A DNA stretch of 64,000 nucleotides from Fuerstiella sp. (GTDB lineage: Bacteria > Planctomycetota > Planctomycetia > Planctomycetales > Planctomycetaceae): contig JAKVAZ010000010.1 in the NCBI GenBank assembly GCA_022447225.1, forward strand, positions 1 through 64,000, given 5' to 3'. The notes beneath the pieces are model-generated. The model did no database searches. It was not told the DNA's origin and saw only the letters and a program-made list of their open reading frames with translations. How positions within the stretch are numbered: position 1 is the first letter of the stretch; the number at the start of each line of letters is the position of its first letter. Made by a program: the position numbers and the translations under genes. Of this stretch, positions 34,751 to 44,652 are shown one piece after another.

Positions 34751-35253
34751 GCTTCAACTGTTCCGGTGAGCACAGTGTGTATAAAAACGACGCCAATTTG
34801 CAGGGAACTGGCTCTTTTATACGCAGCTCACAAAAAGTGAGTCAAACAGAAAGTGAGTCATCCAATCGATTTGGAATAACAAACCGATCCCAGTCGGGCA
34901 CTCGGCAGGTTGATGGCCAAATCGGTGTTAGGTCGCAACAAAGCTTCGCATCCGCCGATTGATCAAATCGATGCATGCGCAGCCTGCTCCCTTGTCTGAA
35001 TATCGACCACAGCCAACGTTGACTGAGTAAGTACGAAGCTAATCCGGATATTTGTCCGTGACTGAATAATTATGCTGTTCGCTTCAGGTGACGTATTTAT
35101 CCTACTCTCACATATATAGTATACGCATGTACACTAAAGTTGCCAGCTTATGAGTGGGGGCAGTTGTTCTGACATTTTGTTCCGGTCGTGTGTCTAACCC
35201 GAATATGGAATCCTGTGTCGTCAATTGCATCCAATTCAGGAACTCAGTCAATC
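34751..35253. other. Divergent intergenic region between coiled-coil operon and glgX
   Basis: A 503-base region, AT-richer than its surroundings near 35080-35140. It contains an 11-base direct repeat AAAGTGAGTCA at 34834-34844 and 34850-34860. Sequence near 35108-35130 is unusually TA-rich (CATATATAGTATACG) and could hold a -10 box. No ORF with a recognisable domain lies here. Confidence 0.4.
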
Positions 35254-37446
35254 ATGAAACCTGCTGGTACCATGCTGCGAGTATGGCCTGGACAACCCGA
35301 CCCGCTTGGAGCCACCTGGGACGGACAAGGTGTCAATTTTGCCATCTTCTCGGAACATGCGACGGCTGTTGATTTGTGTTTGTTTGACTCTGAGTCGGAC
35401 ACTCAGGAGGCCCATCGTTTGTCACTGACCGAGCGAACCCATCAGGTTTGGCATGGTTATCTTCCGAATATTTGTCCGGGACAGCTTTACGGATATCGAA
35501 TTCACGGTCCTTACCTCCCCGACCAGGGGCATCGATTTAACCCCCATAAGGTCGTCCTGGATCCCTATACCCGTGCACTTGGACGCGGTATCACCTGGTC
35601 GGACAGCATGTTTGGGTACATCACGTCCGAGCATGATCTTTCGATTTCAACCAGCGATAACGCGGCGTTTGCGCCACTGGGTCTTGTGGTTGACCCGGAA
35701 TTTGACTGGCAGGGGGATACGCTGCTCAGGACACCCTGGCACAAGACGTTTATTTATGAAGCTCATGTGAAGGGCTTCACTAAGCTGCACCCCGACATCC
35801 CGGAAGCCCTTCGCGGCACCTATCAGGGGCTGGCGTCAGACCAGGCAATTGATCATCTCAGGCGGCTGGGGGTGACGGCTCTGGAGTTAATGCCGGTGCA
35901 TTACAATGTCAATGACCGCCATCTTGAACAAAACGGTCTTTCGAATTACTGGGGATACAACACACTCTCATTCTTCGCCCCGGATCGTCGGTATGCCGCC
36001 GCAGATAACGCGGCTGACGTGATCAACGAATTTCGAGAAATGGTTCGCCGACTGCACAAAGCAAACATCGAAGTCATTTTGGATGTTGTTTACAACCATA
36101 CGGGAGAAGGCAATCATGTTGGACCCACGTTGTCACTCAGAGGTATCGACAATGCTTCCTACTATCGGGTGATGCCGAACAGCCAGAGGTACTACCAGGA
36201 TTTTACCGGTTGCGGAAACACGCTCAACATGCAGTGTCCGCGTGTCCTGCAGCTGATTATGGACAGTCTGCGGTACTGGGTGCAGGAAATGCATGTCGAT
36301 GGATTTCGTTTCGACCTGTGCAGTGCTCTGGCCAGGGAACTGCATGATGTGGACAAACTGAGTGCATTTTTTGACATCATTCTGCAGGACCCGCTGCTGT
36401 CTCAGGTTAAACTGATTGCCGAACCATGGGATCTGGGTCTGGGTGGCTATCAGGTTGGAAATTTTCCTCACTTGTGGTCTGAATGGAATGGAAAATACAG
36501 AGACACAATTCGCAGATTCTGGGCGGGTGACGGAGGTGCAGTCAACGAATTTGCAACGCGGTTGACAGGCAGCAGCGATTTGTTTCAACACAATGGACGT
36601 CGTCCGTCCGCCAGCATTAATTTTGTTACGGCACACGACGGGTTTTGTCTGCGTGACCTGGTCACCTACCACCACAAGCGCAATCTTTCCAATATGGAAG
36701 ACAACCGTGACGGTGAGGACCACAACAATGGATGGAATTGCGGGGCGGAAGGCGAATCAGACGATCCGCAGATCGGGAAAATTCGTCTGAAGCAGCGTAA
36801 GAATTTCATTACGACGCTGATGATGTCGCAGGGAGTTCCTATGCTCCGCGCCGGAGACGAACTGAGTCATACGCAGCATGGCAATAACAATGCTTACTGC
36901 CAGGACAATGAAATCAGCTGGCTGAACTGGAATCTGGATGATTCTCAACAGGAATTTCTGAGCTTCTGCCAGTCGGTGGTGCAGATCTGGCACGAACAGC
37001 CGGTGCTGAAACGAAGAAACTTCTTTCAGGGACGCCGGATCCGCGGTGCGGGAGTCAAAGACATCGCGTGGCTGATGCCGGACGGAGGTGAAATTACCGA
37101 CCAGGAATGGAATTCGGGAGCCATGCACTCACTGGGAGTACGGCTGAACGGAGAGTCGATGAATGAAGTGGACGAACAAGGTGAACAAATCGTTGGAGAA
37201 ACACTGCTGCTGCTGCTGAGTAATTTGCCGGCCCCTGTTCCGTTTTTGCTTCCACGACACAAGCCTTCCGAACGATGGATCACGATTCTGGATACCAGCG
37301 TTCCTGTTCATGAAATTTCCCGGACTCCGTTGTCGGCAAACGAATTTTTCCCGCTGCAGGGACACAGCGTGGCCGTTCTCAGCCTGAAGCCGGGCTGGCC
37401 ACCGGTGACAAATCAGGTGCACGAACCTCACTCGGAATCACTCTGA
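35254..37446 (+). CDS. glgX: Glycogen debranching enzyme
   Basis: A 730-residue GH13 subfamily-11 enzyme that hydrolyses alpha-1,6 branches in limit-dextrin-type glycogen. The N-terminal CBM48-like domain (PDPLGATWDGQGVNFAIFSEHAT) is followed by the TIM barrel. The catalytic nucleophile is Asp354 in DGFRFDLCSAL, the acid/base Glu390 in IAEPWDLG, and the transition-state Asp462 in TAHDGFCLRDLV. DVVYNHTGEG is barrel strand 3. The length fits. The ATG at 35254 is chosen; the open frame runs back to a GTG at 35188, and an ATG at 35272 is also possible. It is transcribed alone here, away from other glycogen genes. Confidence 0.95.
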   Translation: MKPAGTMLRVWPGQPDPLGATWDGQGVNFAIFSEHATAVDLCLFDSESDTQEAHRLSLTERTHQVWHGYLPNICPGQLYGYRIHGPYLPDQGHRFNPHKVVLDPYTRALGRGITWSDSMFGYITSEHDLSISTSDNAAFAPLGLVVDPEFDWQGDTLLRTPWHKTFIYEAHVKGFTKLHPDIPEALRGTYQGLASDQAIDHLRRLGVTALELMPVHYNVNDRHLEQNGLSNYWGYNTLSFFAPDRRYAAADNAADVINEFREMVRRLHKANIEVILDVVYNHTGEGNHVGPTLSLRGIDNASYYRVMPNSQRYYQDFTGCGNTLNMQCPRVLQLIMDSLRYWVQEMHVDGFRFDLCSALARELHDVDKLSAFFDIILQDPLLSQVKLIAEPWDLGLGGYQVGNFPHLWSEWNGKYRDTIRRFWAGDGGAVNEFATRLTGSSDLFQHNGRRPSASINFVTAHDGFCLRDLVTYHHKRNLSNMEDNRDGEDHNNGWNCGAEGESDDPQIGKIRLKQRKNFITTLMMSQGVPMLRAGDELSHTQHGNNNAYCQDNEISWLNWNLDDSQQEFLSFCQSVVQIWHEQPVLKRRNFFQGRRIRGAGVKDIAWLMPDGGEITDQEWNSGAMHSLGVRLNGESMNEVDEQGEQIVGETLLLLLSNLPAPVPFLLPRHKPSERWITILDTSVPVHEISRTPLSANEFFPLQGHSVAVLSLKPGWPPVTNQVHEPHSESL

Positions 37447-37550
37447 CCGCACCTTGAAGATCTCAACGAGCCCGCAGATAAGCCGAACTCCTGCCGACTA
37501 ATCAAGTCGTGGAAACACAAATCCGCTGTATTGCTGCCGGACGATCCGTG

Positions 37551-38408
37551 TTATTTGTCGTAATCCAGATTCAGTCGCACTCCACTGTCCCGGAGGGTTT
37601 TCAGGTGTGTTGATTTCGACTCTTCGTTCAGGGGGTTTCCGGCAAGATATAACTTCCAGAATGAGGCAAAACGGCGTTTGCCTGTGGCATCAGCCTGGGC
37701 CATATCGGCCAGCGGTCCGATGTTCTGGATTTTGTTGCCCTGGAGGTAGGTCGAATAGACTGTTTTTCCTGGAGGCAGCATGGACACATCTTCGATGTTG
37801 TTGTGCGCTAAACCAATCGAGTCCAGTCGGGGAAGTTCAGTGACCGGAGCCAGATCTTTGATCCTGTTGTGGTTCAGTGACAGTGTCCAGAGCTTCCTGA
37901 GTCCGGATGTCGGTTCGAGGGATTCGACCTGATTATGGGAACCGTACAGTGATGTCAGGCGATCCAGAGTTTCCAGGCCTTCCAGCGACGCAACTTTGTT
38001 GTGTTCAAAATTTAGATACTGGAGTTTTGCCAGTTTCCCCAGAGGCGTGAGATCTGCAATTTCATTGTGCTGAATACTGAGTGACTGCAGATTCTTACAA
38101 CCGGCCAGTGCCGTCACGTCTTTGATGTTGTTCTTACCGAACCGGGCTTCTCCCAGATTGATGCAGTGTTCCAGTCCTGTCAGGTCGGAGATCCCGCGGT
38201 TTTCCACCACAAATGAATAGATGGCGTGCAGGTCTTCGACGGTGATGTCGTCGCCTTCCTTCTGTCGTTTTCGTTTTTGTTCAAGCAACGCTTTTCGTAA
38301 TGCATCATCGGGGATTTCCACGACTTCAGCGGATTCCTCCGCTCCCCCGATTTGGCAGCAGAGAACGGCAGAAACCAACAGCACCGGAATTTGTCGCAAA
38401 CGAATCAT
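37551..38408 (-). CDS. Leucine-rich-repeat exported protein
   Basis: A 285-residue protein with a signal peptide (RQIPVLLVSAVLCCQIG, cleavage near GGA-EE). A charged region follows (IPDDALRKALLEQKRKRQKEGDD), then about seven or eight internalin-type 22-residue leucine-rich repeats from about 75 to 245. Examples include LQSLSIQHNEIADLTPL, LQYLNFEHNKVASLEGL and LWTLSLNHNRIKDLAPV. Such domains bind proteins. The likely site is the periplasm or cell surface. It converges on glgX with a 104-base gap and starts divergently from pyrD. No catalytic motif is present. The ligand is unknown. Confidence 0.88.
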   Translation of the reverse strand: MIRLRQIPVLLVSAVLCCQIGGAEESAEVVEIPDDALRKALLEQKRKRQKEGDDITVEDLHAIYSFVVENRGISDLTGLEHCINLGEARFGKNNIKDVTALAGCKNLQSLSIQHNEIADLTPLGKLAKLQYLNFEHNKVASLEGLETLDRLTSLYGSHNQVESLEPTSGLRKLWTLSLNHNRIKDLAPVTELPRLDSIGLAHNNIEDVSMLPPGKTVYSTYLQGNKIQNIGPLADMAQADATGKRRFASFWKLYLAGNPLNEESKSTHLKTLRDSGVRLNLDYDK

Positions 38409-38906
38409 GGTAACCTCAGATTCAAAAAAAAATTTGGCAGGCCGGAATCGTCTTATTGCCTATGCGAAAAACGGTGAGATTCAGCGTTTTCCTTTGGTGA
38501 CGAACGGCGTCCGATACCACCACTGTCTCAGTCTAGTCGGTGAATCGGTGACATTGAAGTTTCAGCTGTGAATTCTCCGGGCCATCAACCCTTTGATCCC
38601 GTTTGCTGGAGTTCCAGACCGGCGTTCAACCGGGCGGCTTCAGTCTCATTAAACAGATGGAGGCCTGGTAATCCGTGACGCCGGTCAGGCTTCTTTTCCG
38701 GCGATAATCATTGAATGTGATCATTGGCCACTATCGACAGCAGAATTCCGGCAGATTTTCAGACGTGGTCGCTGACACCGAAACTGAATTCCGATTCCCT
38801 GTCGGTGGAAAATTGTGGGAACACGACCGCGGTTCCGGCAGACATTCACTAACATCCGTGGATATCCACGCTGAGGTCGTGTCCACTTTTCTGCAGTTGT
38901 CCCCCG
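38409..38906. other. Divergent intergenic region between LRR gene and pyrD, no gene seen
   Basis: These 498 bases contain short unsupported ORFs only. The part next to the LRR gene is A-rich (AAAAAAAAATTTG near 38426) and is likely its promoter side. No RNA gene, repeat or clear operator was found. Confidence 0.35.
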
Positions 38907-39812
38907 ATGAATCCGCTTGCTGTTCGACTCAATCGTCTCGAACTTCCCAATCCCATCCTGGTGGCGTCGGGTACGTTTGGTTATGCGAAGGAAATGACGG
39001 CGTTCGTTGAATTTGCGGCGCTGGGTGGAATTATTCCAAAAACCGTGACACCTCAGCCGAGGCCCGGGAACGCTCCGCCTCGCACCGTTGAAACGACGGG
39101 GGGGATGCTGAATTCGATCGGTCTGGACAACGATGGATTCGACCAGTTTATCGAAGAAAAACTGCCGTATCTGCTCAAACTTGGTACACCCGTAATTGTG
39201 AACATTGCCGCAAAAACGATGGATGAATTTCATCGAATGGCGACGGTGTTGAATGGAGAGTCCGGAGTTGCTGCTGTCGAGCTGAACATTTCGTGTCCCA
39301 ATGTGTCCGGAGGAGTCGACTTTGGTACGGATCCGCAATTAGCGGGTGAAGTTGTGGCCGCAGTCTGCAGTGCCGGTGATCTGCCGGTGATTGCCAAGCT
39401 CACACCCAATGTGACGAGCGTCGTACCGATTGCTCAGGCAGTGGCTGATGCCGGGTGTGATGCTGTGTCACTTATCAATACTTTTCAGGGAATGGCCGTT
39501 GACTGGAGACGTCGCAAACCGATTCTCGGCAACCGGCTCGGGGGACTGAGTGGTCCGGCGATCAAACCACTGGCTCTGCGTATCGTGTGGCAGGTCGCTC
39601 AGGCGGTTGATATCCCGGTGATCGGTGTGGGCGGAATCCGGTCAATCGATGATGTTTTGGAATTTCTGGTTACGGGTGCAGTTGCTGTGCAGGTTGGAAC
39701 AGCAAGCTTTTTTGATCCCGGTATTTCCAGTCGATTGGTGGCGGAACTGGAGCAGGTTCTGCAGGAACAGGGCGTCAGCAGTGTCAGCGAGATTGTTGGA
39801 ACACTTGAGTAA
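38907..39812 (+). CDS. pyrD: Dihydroorotate dehydrogenase, class 1B catalytic subunit
   Basis: A 301-residue FMN enzyme that oxidises dihydroorotate to orotate in pyrimidine synthesis. The class 1 pattern is clear: [14 protein letters not shown] at the N-terminus, [18 protein letters not shown] near 58-75, the catalytic Cys130 in [18 protein letters not shown], and the FMN-phosphate loop GVGGI with [10 protein letters not shown] near the C-terminus. A catalytic cysteine instead of serine marks class 1. Class 1B enzymes use an iron-sulfur/FAD partner, PyrK, which is not in this window. The start is the ATG at 38907. It appears monocistronic. Confidence 0.94.
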   Translation: MNPLAVRLNRLELPNPILVASGTFGYAKEMTAFVEFAALGGIIPKTVTPQPRPGNAPPRTVETTGGMLNSIGLDNDGFDQFIEEKLPYLLKLGTPVIVNIAAKTMDEFHRMATVLNGESGVAAVELNISCPNVSGGVDFGTDPQLAGEVVAAVCSAGDLPVIAKLTPNVTSVVPIAQAVADAGCDAVSLINTFQGMAVDWRRRKPILGNRLGGLSGPAIKPLALRIVWQVAQAVDIPVIGVGGIRSIDDVLEFLVTGAVAVQVGTASFFDPGISSRLVAELEQVLQEQGVSSVSEIVGTLE

Positions 39813-40075
39813 GCCCGGGATGTTGCATGATTCATCTGGATTCCGCCTGTTTTCGATCACAAATCAACGGCTGCACGGTACCGATTTGGTGGACAGAGAT
39901 GGTTGATAAGAACGATGTTGGAGACGCGCGGGGACAGGTCTGTGTTGATCGCAATTGATCGAGACTTCAGAGTTTCGGCGACATGTCGCCTTGAGCCGCG
40001 GGAATGACTCCAGGGAATATCCACAGCCCGGACTGAATGAGTCAGTATTCCGTTGCAGCGGGAAAGTGACCGGCC

Positions 40076-40951
40076 ATGAATTTTTTTCTTGCTGCTTTGT
40101 TGTGGGGGCTAAGCAGTCTGATTTCGTCTGCCTGGGCGGCGGACCCGGAACGGCTTGCCCTGGTTCAGGACGAGCGGATCGATGAGTGCAGCGGTCTGGC
40201 ATTCAGCAGTTTGACGGATGATGCGGTCTGGATGCACAATGATTCGGGCGGTCAACCCCGTTTGTTTCTGGTTGGGCAGGATGGTTTAACACGGAGTGTC
40301 TGCCGTATCAGGAGTGCCGATGCTGTTGACTGGGAAGATATGTGTTCGTTTCGGATGGACGACCAGTCGTATCTGCTGATTGGTGATGTTGGCGACAACC
40401 ATGTGCAACGAACGAAAAAGAAATCTCCGTGTACCCTGTATCTGCTGCGTGAGCCGAAACCCTCAATAAAAGAAACACGAAACGTCGAATGGGATGTGCG
40501 GTTCCGGTTTGAATACGAGGACGGACCTCACAACTGTGAAGGTATTGCGGTGGACGTGGAACGACGTGAAATCCTGCTGCTGACGAAAGAATTGCCCTTC
40601 ACCTGTGGTTTGTATCGTTTGCCACTGGACATCCATGTCCGCGAACAGAATTTGACGGCCAAACGAATCGTCCGGCTGCAGATCCCGTTTGCCACCGGGC
40701 TGGATATCTCCCGCGACGGACGGTTACTGGCGGCGGTTACGATGTGGGACGGCTGGATTTGTCAACGTACGGCACAGCAGACGTGGGCAGAAGCACTGAA
40801 AGCTTCGATTCAGCGCATCCGAGTGCCTGCCCGGATGCAGGGGGAGTCGGTCTGTTTTTCGGCGGACGGTACTTATCTACTGCTCAGCAGTGAACAGAAA
40901 AAACAACCGGTCTGGCGTGTGCCGGTTCCGAAGCGGCGGGTCAGGCATTAA
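40076..40951 (+). CDS. Secreted propeller-like protein, unknown function
   Basis: A 291-residue protein with a signal peptide (LLAALLWGLSSLISSAWA, cleavage near AWA-AD). The mature part has repeated beta-strand segments with WMHNDSGG, LLIGDVGDNH, NCEGIAVDVERREILLLTKE and LDISRDGRLLAAVTMWD. These resemble blades of a six-bladed beta-propeller of the SMP-30/lactonase or WD-like type. No catalytic set can be assigned. The start is the ATG at 40076, with no strong ribosome-binding site. It converges on the SelA-like gene, leaving 135 bases. Confidence 0.8.
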   Translation: MNFFLAALLWGLSSLISSAWAADPERLALVQDERIDECSGLAFSSLTDDAVWMHNDSGGQPRLFLVGQDGLTRSVCRIRSADAVDWEDMCSFRMDDQSYLLIGDVGDNHVQRTKKKSPCTLYLLREPKPSIKETRNVEWDVRFRFEYEDGPHNCEGIAVDVERREILLLTKELPFTCGLYRLPLDIHVREQNLTAKRIVRLQIPFATGLDISRDGRLLAAVTMWDGWICQRTAQQTWAEALKASIQRIRVPARMQGESVCFSADGTYLLLSSEQKKQPVWRVPVPKRRVRH

Positions 40952-41086
40952 GTGCGGAACGCCGGCAATGTGGTCGGCTGTGCACTCCATAGTGTGGTTT
41001 CACCGATCCTCAGCAACTGAGGTCACTCACGACTGTCCGGTCTGAAGTGACCATTTTCTGTCCGGAGTCACAGCATCGAATCCTGA

Positions 41087-42325
41087 TCACGCGGATACCA
41101 GTGTACGCTTCATCACGTCGCGAATTCGCTCACCAACCATTTCCTCCTGGGGTGGCTGAAGCGTGAACACAGAGACCAGGAATCCCTCGTCTCCCGTACC
41201 GTGTACCCGGGCGGTGACGATTGACGGTTTTCCGGCAGCCAGCAGAGCACTCATTTCCGGGGGCGTCGTGCGGACACGGGATTCGTCCCAGTGAATCAGA
41301 GCGTGCGGTATGCGGTTGGCGAGTGGGGGTGTTATCCGTTCAACGCGGACCGTGGGAATGTCGGCGAGCTTTTTTTCAATCACGGAAATGCGACGATTCC
41401 ACTCACGTTCTTCGGCAACATGATCCAGTGAGACGAACCGTTCGATGGCTGCCCACAGTGCCACCATGTTTTCCTTGCTGACTTTCATACTGCGACCAAT
41501 GTTGCCGGAGTACGGAGCCGTATTCCGTTTGGCAGCTTCGATCAGTTTCTGACGTCCGAGCAGCAAACCGGTATCCTGCGGACCGCGAAGTCCCTTTCCT
41601 CCGCTGACTGCCACCAGATCATAGCCGGCGTTCGTTAAGTCTGAGATCGTTGATAGAGGTGGAATGTCGGCGGCCGCATCAACCAGTGTTGGAATGCCGT
41701 GACGACGTGCCGTATCGATCCATGCCGAACGATCAATTGCGCTTTCGCCTTCCAGGAAGTTGTAGGAAAACATCATCACTGTTTGGGAACTGATAGATCG
41801 TTCCAGATCTTCCCGCGATTCAACATCCACAAGTTTCACACCACAGGATGTCATCTGATGGTCATAACAGTCGCGGTGAGACTTTTGCCGGATCACTTCA
41901 ATGCCCGTTGTGGCCGGCAAAGGCAGTTGCGGAATCAGGCTTCTGTCCTTCCACGTAATCGCTGCTGATGTGCCGGCAACGATGCTCCCCGCTGCGCCGG
42001 TCGTGACCAGCGCAGCTTCCACATTGAGAAGTTTGGCAATCCGTTCGCCAATTCGGTCCTGAAGTTCGATCAGATTGACGAAATGCCCGGATGCGGCCTG
42101 CCAGGCAGTGACAACCTCCGGCGGCATCAGTGAGCCGCCGAGGGTCGTGATTGTTCCGGCCGCATTTATGATCGGGCAGACACCAAGCATCTCATAAACA
42201 TCAGGTGCGGCGCTGCGGGGCGCTGCTGAATTCGAATTGCCGTGCGGGTCGCCGGCGGTGAGTTGCCTGGTTTCGCTGTGGAAAACCTCACCCCCGATCA
42301 ACCTGTTATTCTCGTGGTTGTGCAT
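41087..42325 (-). CDS. SelA-like pyridoxal-phosphate enzyme
   Basis: A 412-residue protein of the SelA/DgaE group. The fold-type I PLP region has INAAGTITTLGGS near 53-65, Asp216 in TLVDAAADIPP, and the Schiff-base Lys244 in AVSGGKGLRGPQDTGLLLG. Relatives such as DgaE use PLP to eliminate ammonia from amino-sugar acids, while true SelA makes selenocysteinyl-tRNA. The absence of other selenium genes, and the resemblance to DgaE-type proteins that often pair with amidohydrolases, favour a lyase. The first 45 residues are polar and low in conserved features, so a start at Met46 (MLGVCPIINAAG) is possible. An amidohydrolase lies in the same region at 61871-63004. Confidence 0.82.
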   Translation of the reverse strand: MHNHENNRLIGGEVFHSETRQLTAGDPHGNSNSAAPRSAAPDVYEMLGVCPIINAAGTITTLGGSLMPPEVVTAWQAASGHFVNLIELQDRIGERIAKLLNVEAALVTTGAAGSIVAGTSAAITWKDRSLIPQLPLPATTGIEVIRQKSHRDCYDHQMTSCGVKLVDVESREDLERSISSQTVMMFSYNFLEGESAIDRSAWIDTARRHGIPTLVDAAADIPPLSTISDLTNAGYDLVAVSGGKGLRGPQDTGLLLGRQKLIEAAKRNTAPYSGNIGRSMKVSKENMVALWAAIERFVSLDHVAEEREWNRRISVIEKKLADIPTVRVERITPPLANRIPHALIHWDESRVRTTPPEMSALLAAGKPSIVTARVHGTGDEGFLVSVFTLQPPQEEMVGERIRDVMKRTLVSA

Positions 42326-42426
42326 GAAGACGCCCGGTGAATTGTCCGTGGTGTTCTGAGGGACAAAAACGCTGGAAACAAAACGTGAACGTGCACAATT
42401 GCCAGGACAGGACCCAGGTACTCCCG

Positions 42427-44589
42427 TTACTGTTTTTGCACTGTGATTTTTTGCACTGTGATTTCACGGAGAAAAACGGTATTCCGCGGCGTGTCAGTAC
42501 TGTTTTGAGCGTATCGATAAACGTCATGGAGTAACAGCAGTCGGTTTGGTCCCCCGGAAACCATTCCCTGCTTGTGACTGCTGGCGCCGATCGTTGCGTA
42601 AGAATACGGTGCGGCATGCGGCACGACTGTCAGTTTGGTGTCCCAATTCCGTCCCGCACCGTCGCTGCTCAGTGAAACATGCACTCCGGGCCGACCGTAA
42701 TTGAGCGCCAACACACCATTGTCCAGCTGCAGAAGCTGTGGATGCTGGTAGGCACCTGAGAACGAGCCTGGGCGGCCGTCCGGCGCCGTATAGCGAAACG
42801 TGGCCGGGTCCAGGCCAGGGATATTGGGACAAACAATCGGTTCCGTCCATGTTCTGCCATCATCGTTTGAGCGGCACTGAACAAGGATGCGAGGATTTGC
42901 GGCTTCGGTCTGCACGACGGCCAGCATTGATTCGTCTTCAAGCCGTACCATAGCGGTACCAAAATAACCTCCGTGGATCGGTGTTGTGTCTCCGGCAATG
43001 CAGGAAACGAAATCCCACGTGTGGCCGCCATCCGTGCTTTCGATCAGCACAGCGTGACTGTGGTCCCTGTCTTGAAATGCTCCGTGGATCGATGCCAGCA
43101 GGTGCCTGCTGTCAAGATCACAGGCCAGAATGGTGGCACACCAGAAACGCATCGAACATTCATTGCGTCCGCGGCGAGTCAACACACGGTCGGATGGAAA
43201 TCGTACCCGGACGTCATCGTCCTGCCTCCACGTGATTCCACCATCGCAGCTGCGGTGAAAAACCGTGCGACACTCGTGTTCATTAACCCAAAATGTGCGA
43301 AAGTGCGCCAACAGCAGGCTGCCATCCGGCAGTGTGCAGCCGTCCATGCCTCCCCAGGAATGATATCGCCGGGGCCCCCATGTTTGTCCGTCATCTGTCG
43401 AGACACGGTATCCGACGTCGTCGGTATGGTATTCTTCGAGGTTCGCATCCTCGGGGATCCATTCGTCGGGACGGAGACGATAGAACGCGACAAGATTACC
43501 GTTGCCTGCCCGGTGCAGTCGAACAAAGTGAAACGCCTGACTGTTTGCATCCGCCGGTGGTCCATCATATTGGTCTACCACGACAGGATTTCCGGATCTC
43601 ACTTTCAATTTGTCATTACTTGCATAGTCAGCCGTCCATCCTGCGACGGCAGCCGGATCTGCTTTTCCACGGTGCAGCACAAACCTGTACCTGAGTACTA
43701 ACGGGTTTTCATCGGAAAGGGGAACGGCGTGGCGGCCGGGGTACACGGCATTCTGCATGCTGCCGCTGCTACGTAAAATCCACCGTGGCGGGAAGTCCGG
43801 CAGCGAAGGATGAGCAAGCATCGTAATCCCGCTCAGCTTGTCTGTCGTTCCAAATTTGGCAGTGATCTCCATCGACGGGCTTGGTTCGACCGACAGCCGC
43901 TGTGGTTCGACCTCACCGTAGTCGGCGGTGAAACGAATGCCGTCCGGCAGACGAATCCGCGGGGAAAAGCCTCCGTAGCCTTTTGCATTTTCGGATCCTC
44001 CGATGCTTACGTCTTTTTCGAGAGCAAGCAGCTGGATTTCGAAATCGATAGCGCGGGTGTCAGCCTGACGGCGGTAAGCACGGATTGTAGTGACCTCACG
44101 GACAATCGGTTTGGGCTGGCCGTTCGGATCCGTCCACTGCGGGGACGTCCAGTAGACGGTTGCGCGGACGGCAGCAGAATCTTCATGGTCCTCCAGGCAC
44201 TCCACACGTTCGACGTCGGCAAGAAAGTCACGACACCACCATGGATTACCCACGCGGGTCTTGCCGACATACAACTGTGTCCACGCCCAGAAGATTCCTC
44301 GGTGATGCAGGTGATCTTCCGGAAAGTCCTGAGTCAGTACGTTTCCGTCGAGGTCGTACAGTGGGTGAACATAACCGGCTCGCGTATGTTCACCGTTGAG
44401 TGACTTCGGCTTTTTCTGATAGAACAGAATCCGCGATGTTCCCTCTGAAATCTCCGCACCCTCGTCGCTGAATTTAACGCATAAGCGGTCTGCGGCGGAG
44501 GGTTCACTGCCGGCTGCAATTGCGTTGAGCAGTAAGGCAGCGACAAACAGACTGGCGGATTTCCAGCGGACCAGATGATTGCTTCTCAT
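42427..44589 (-). CDS. PmoA (DUF6807)-sialidase fusion, secreted
   Basis: A 720-residue exported protein with a signal peptide (SASLFVAALLLNAIAAGS) and two parts. Residues about 35-325 match the PmoA/DUF6807 family (AGYVHPLYDLDGNVLTQDFP, EDHLHHRGIFWAWTQ, RIRLPDGIRFTADYGEV). Residues about 345-705 carry sialidase/neuraminidase-like BNR repeats with Asp-box motifs (STDDGQTWG, SCDGGITWR, STDGGHTWD, SNDDGRTWT). This suggests a surface glycoside hydrolase or binding protein. An AGGAG-containing site supports the ATG at 44589. The 3' end carries a 15-base tandem duplication that repeats ITVQK before the stop. It lies between the SelA-like and beta-lactamase-like genes on the same strand. Confidence 0.85.
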   Translation of the reverse strand: MRSNHLVRWKSASLFVAALLLNAIAAGSEPSAADRLCVKFSDEGAEISEGTSRILFYQKKPKSLNGEHTRAGYVHPLYDLDGNVLTQDFPEDHLHHRGIFWAWTQLYVGKTRVGNPWWCRDFLADVERVECLEDHEDSAAVRATVYWTSPQWTDPNGQPKPIVREVTTIRAYRRQADTRAIDFEIQLLALEKDVSIGGSENAKGYGGFSPRIRLPDGIRFTADYGEVEPQRLSVEPSPSMEITAKFGTTDKLSGITMLAHPSLPDFPPRWILRSSGSMQNAVYPGRHAVPLSDENPLVLRYRFVLHRGKADPAAVAGWTADYASNDKLKVRSGNPVVVDQYDGPPADANSQAFHFVRLHRAGNGNLVAFYRLRPDEWIPEDANLEEYHTDDVGYRVSTDDGQTWGPRRYHSWGGMDGCTLPDGSLLLAHFRTFWVNEHECRTVFHRSCDGGITWRQDDDVRVRFPSDRVLTRRGRNECSMRFWCATILACDLDSRHLLASIHGAFQDRDHSHAVLIESTDGGHTWDFVSCIAGDTTPIHGGYFGTAMVRLEDESMLAVVQTEAANPRILVQCRSNDDGRTWTEPIVCPNIPGLDPATFRYTAPDGRPGSFSGAYQHPQLLQLDNGVLALNYGRPGVHVSLSSDGAGRNWDTKLTVVPHAAPYSYATIGASSHKQGMVSGGPNRLLLLHDVYRYAQNSTDTPRNTVFLREITVQKITVQKQ

Positions 44590-44652
44590 CCTGACTCCTG
44601 CAGTTCGGCTGTATGATTCTGTGTCGAGTTGAAGATTGTTTGTCGCGGGACG

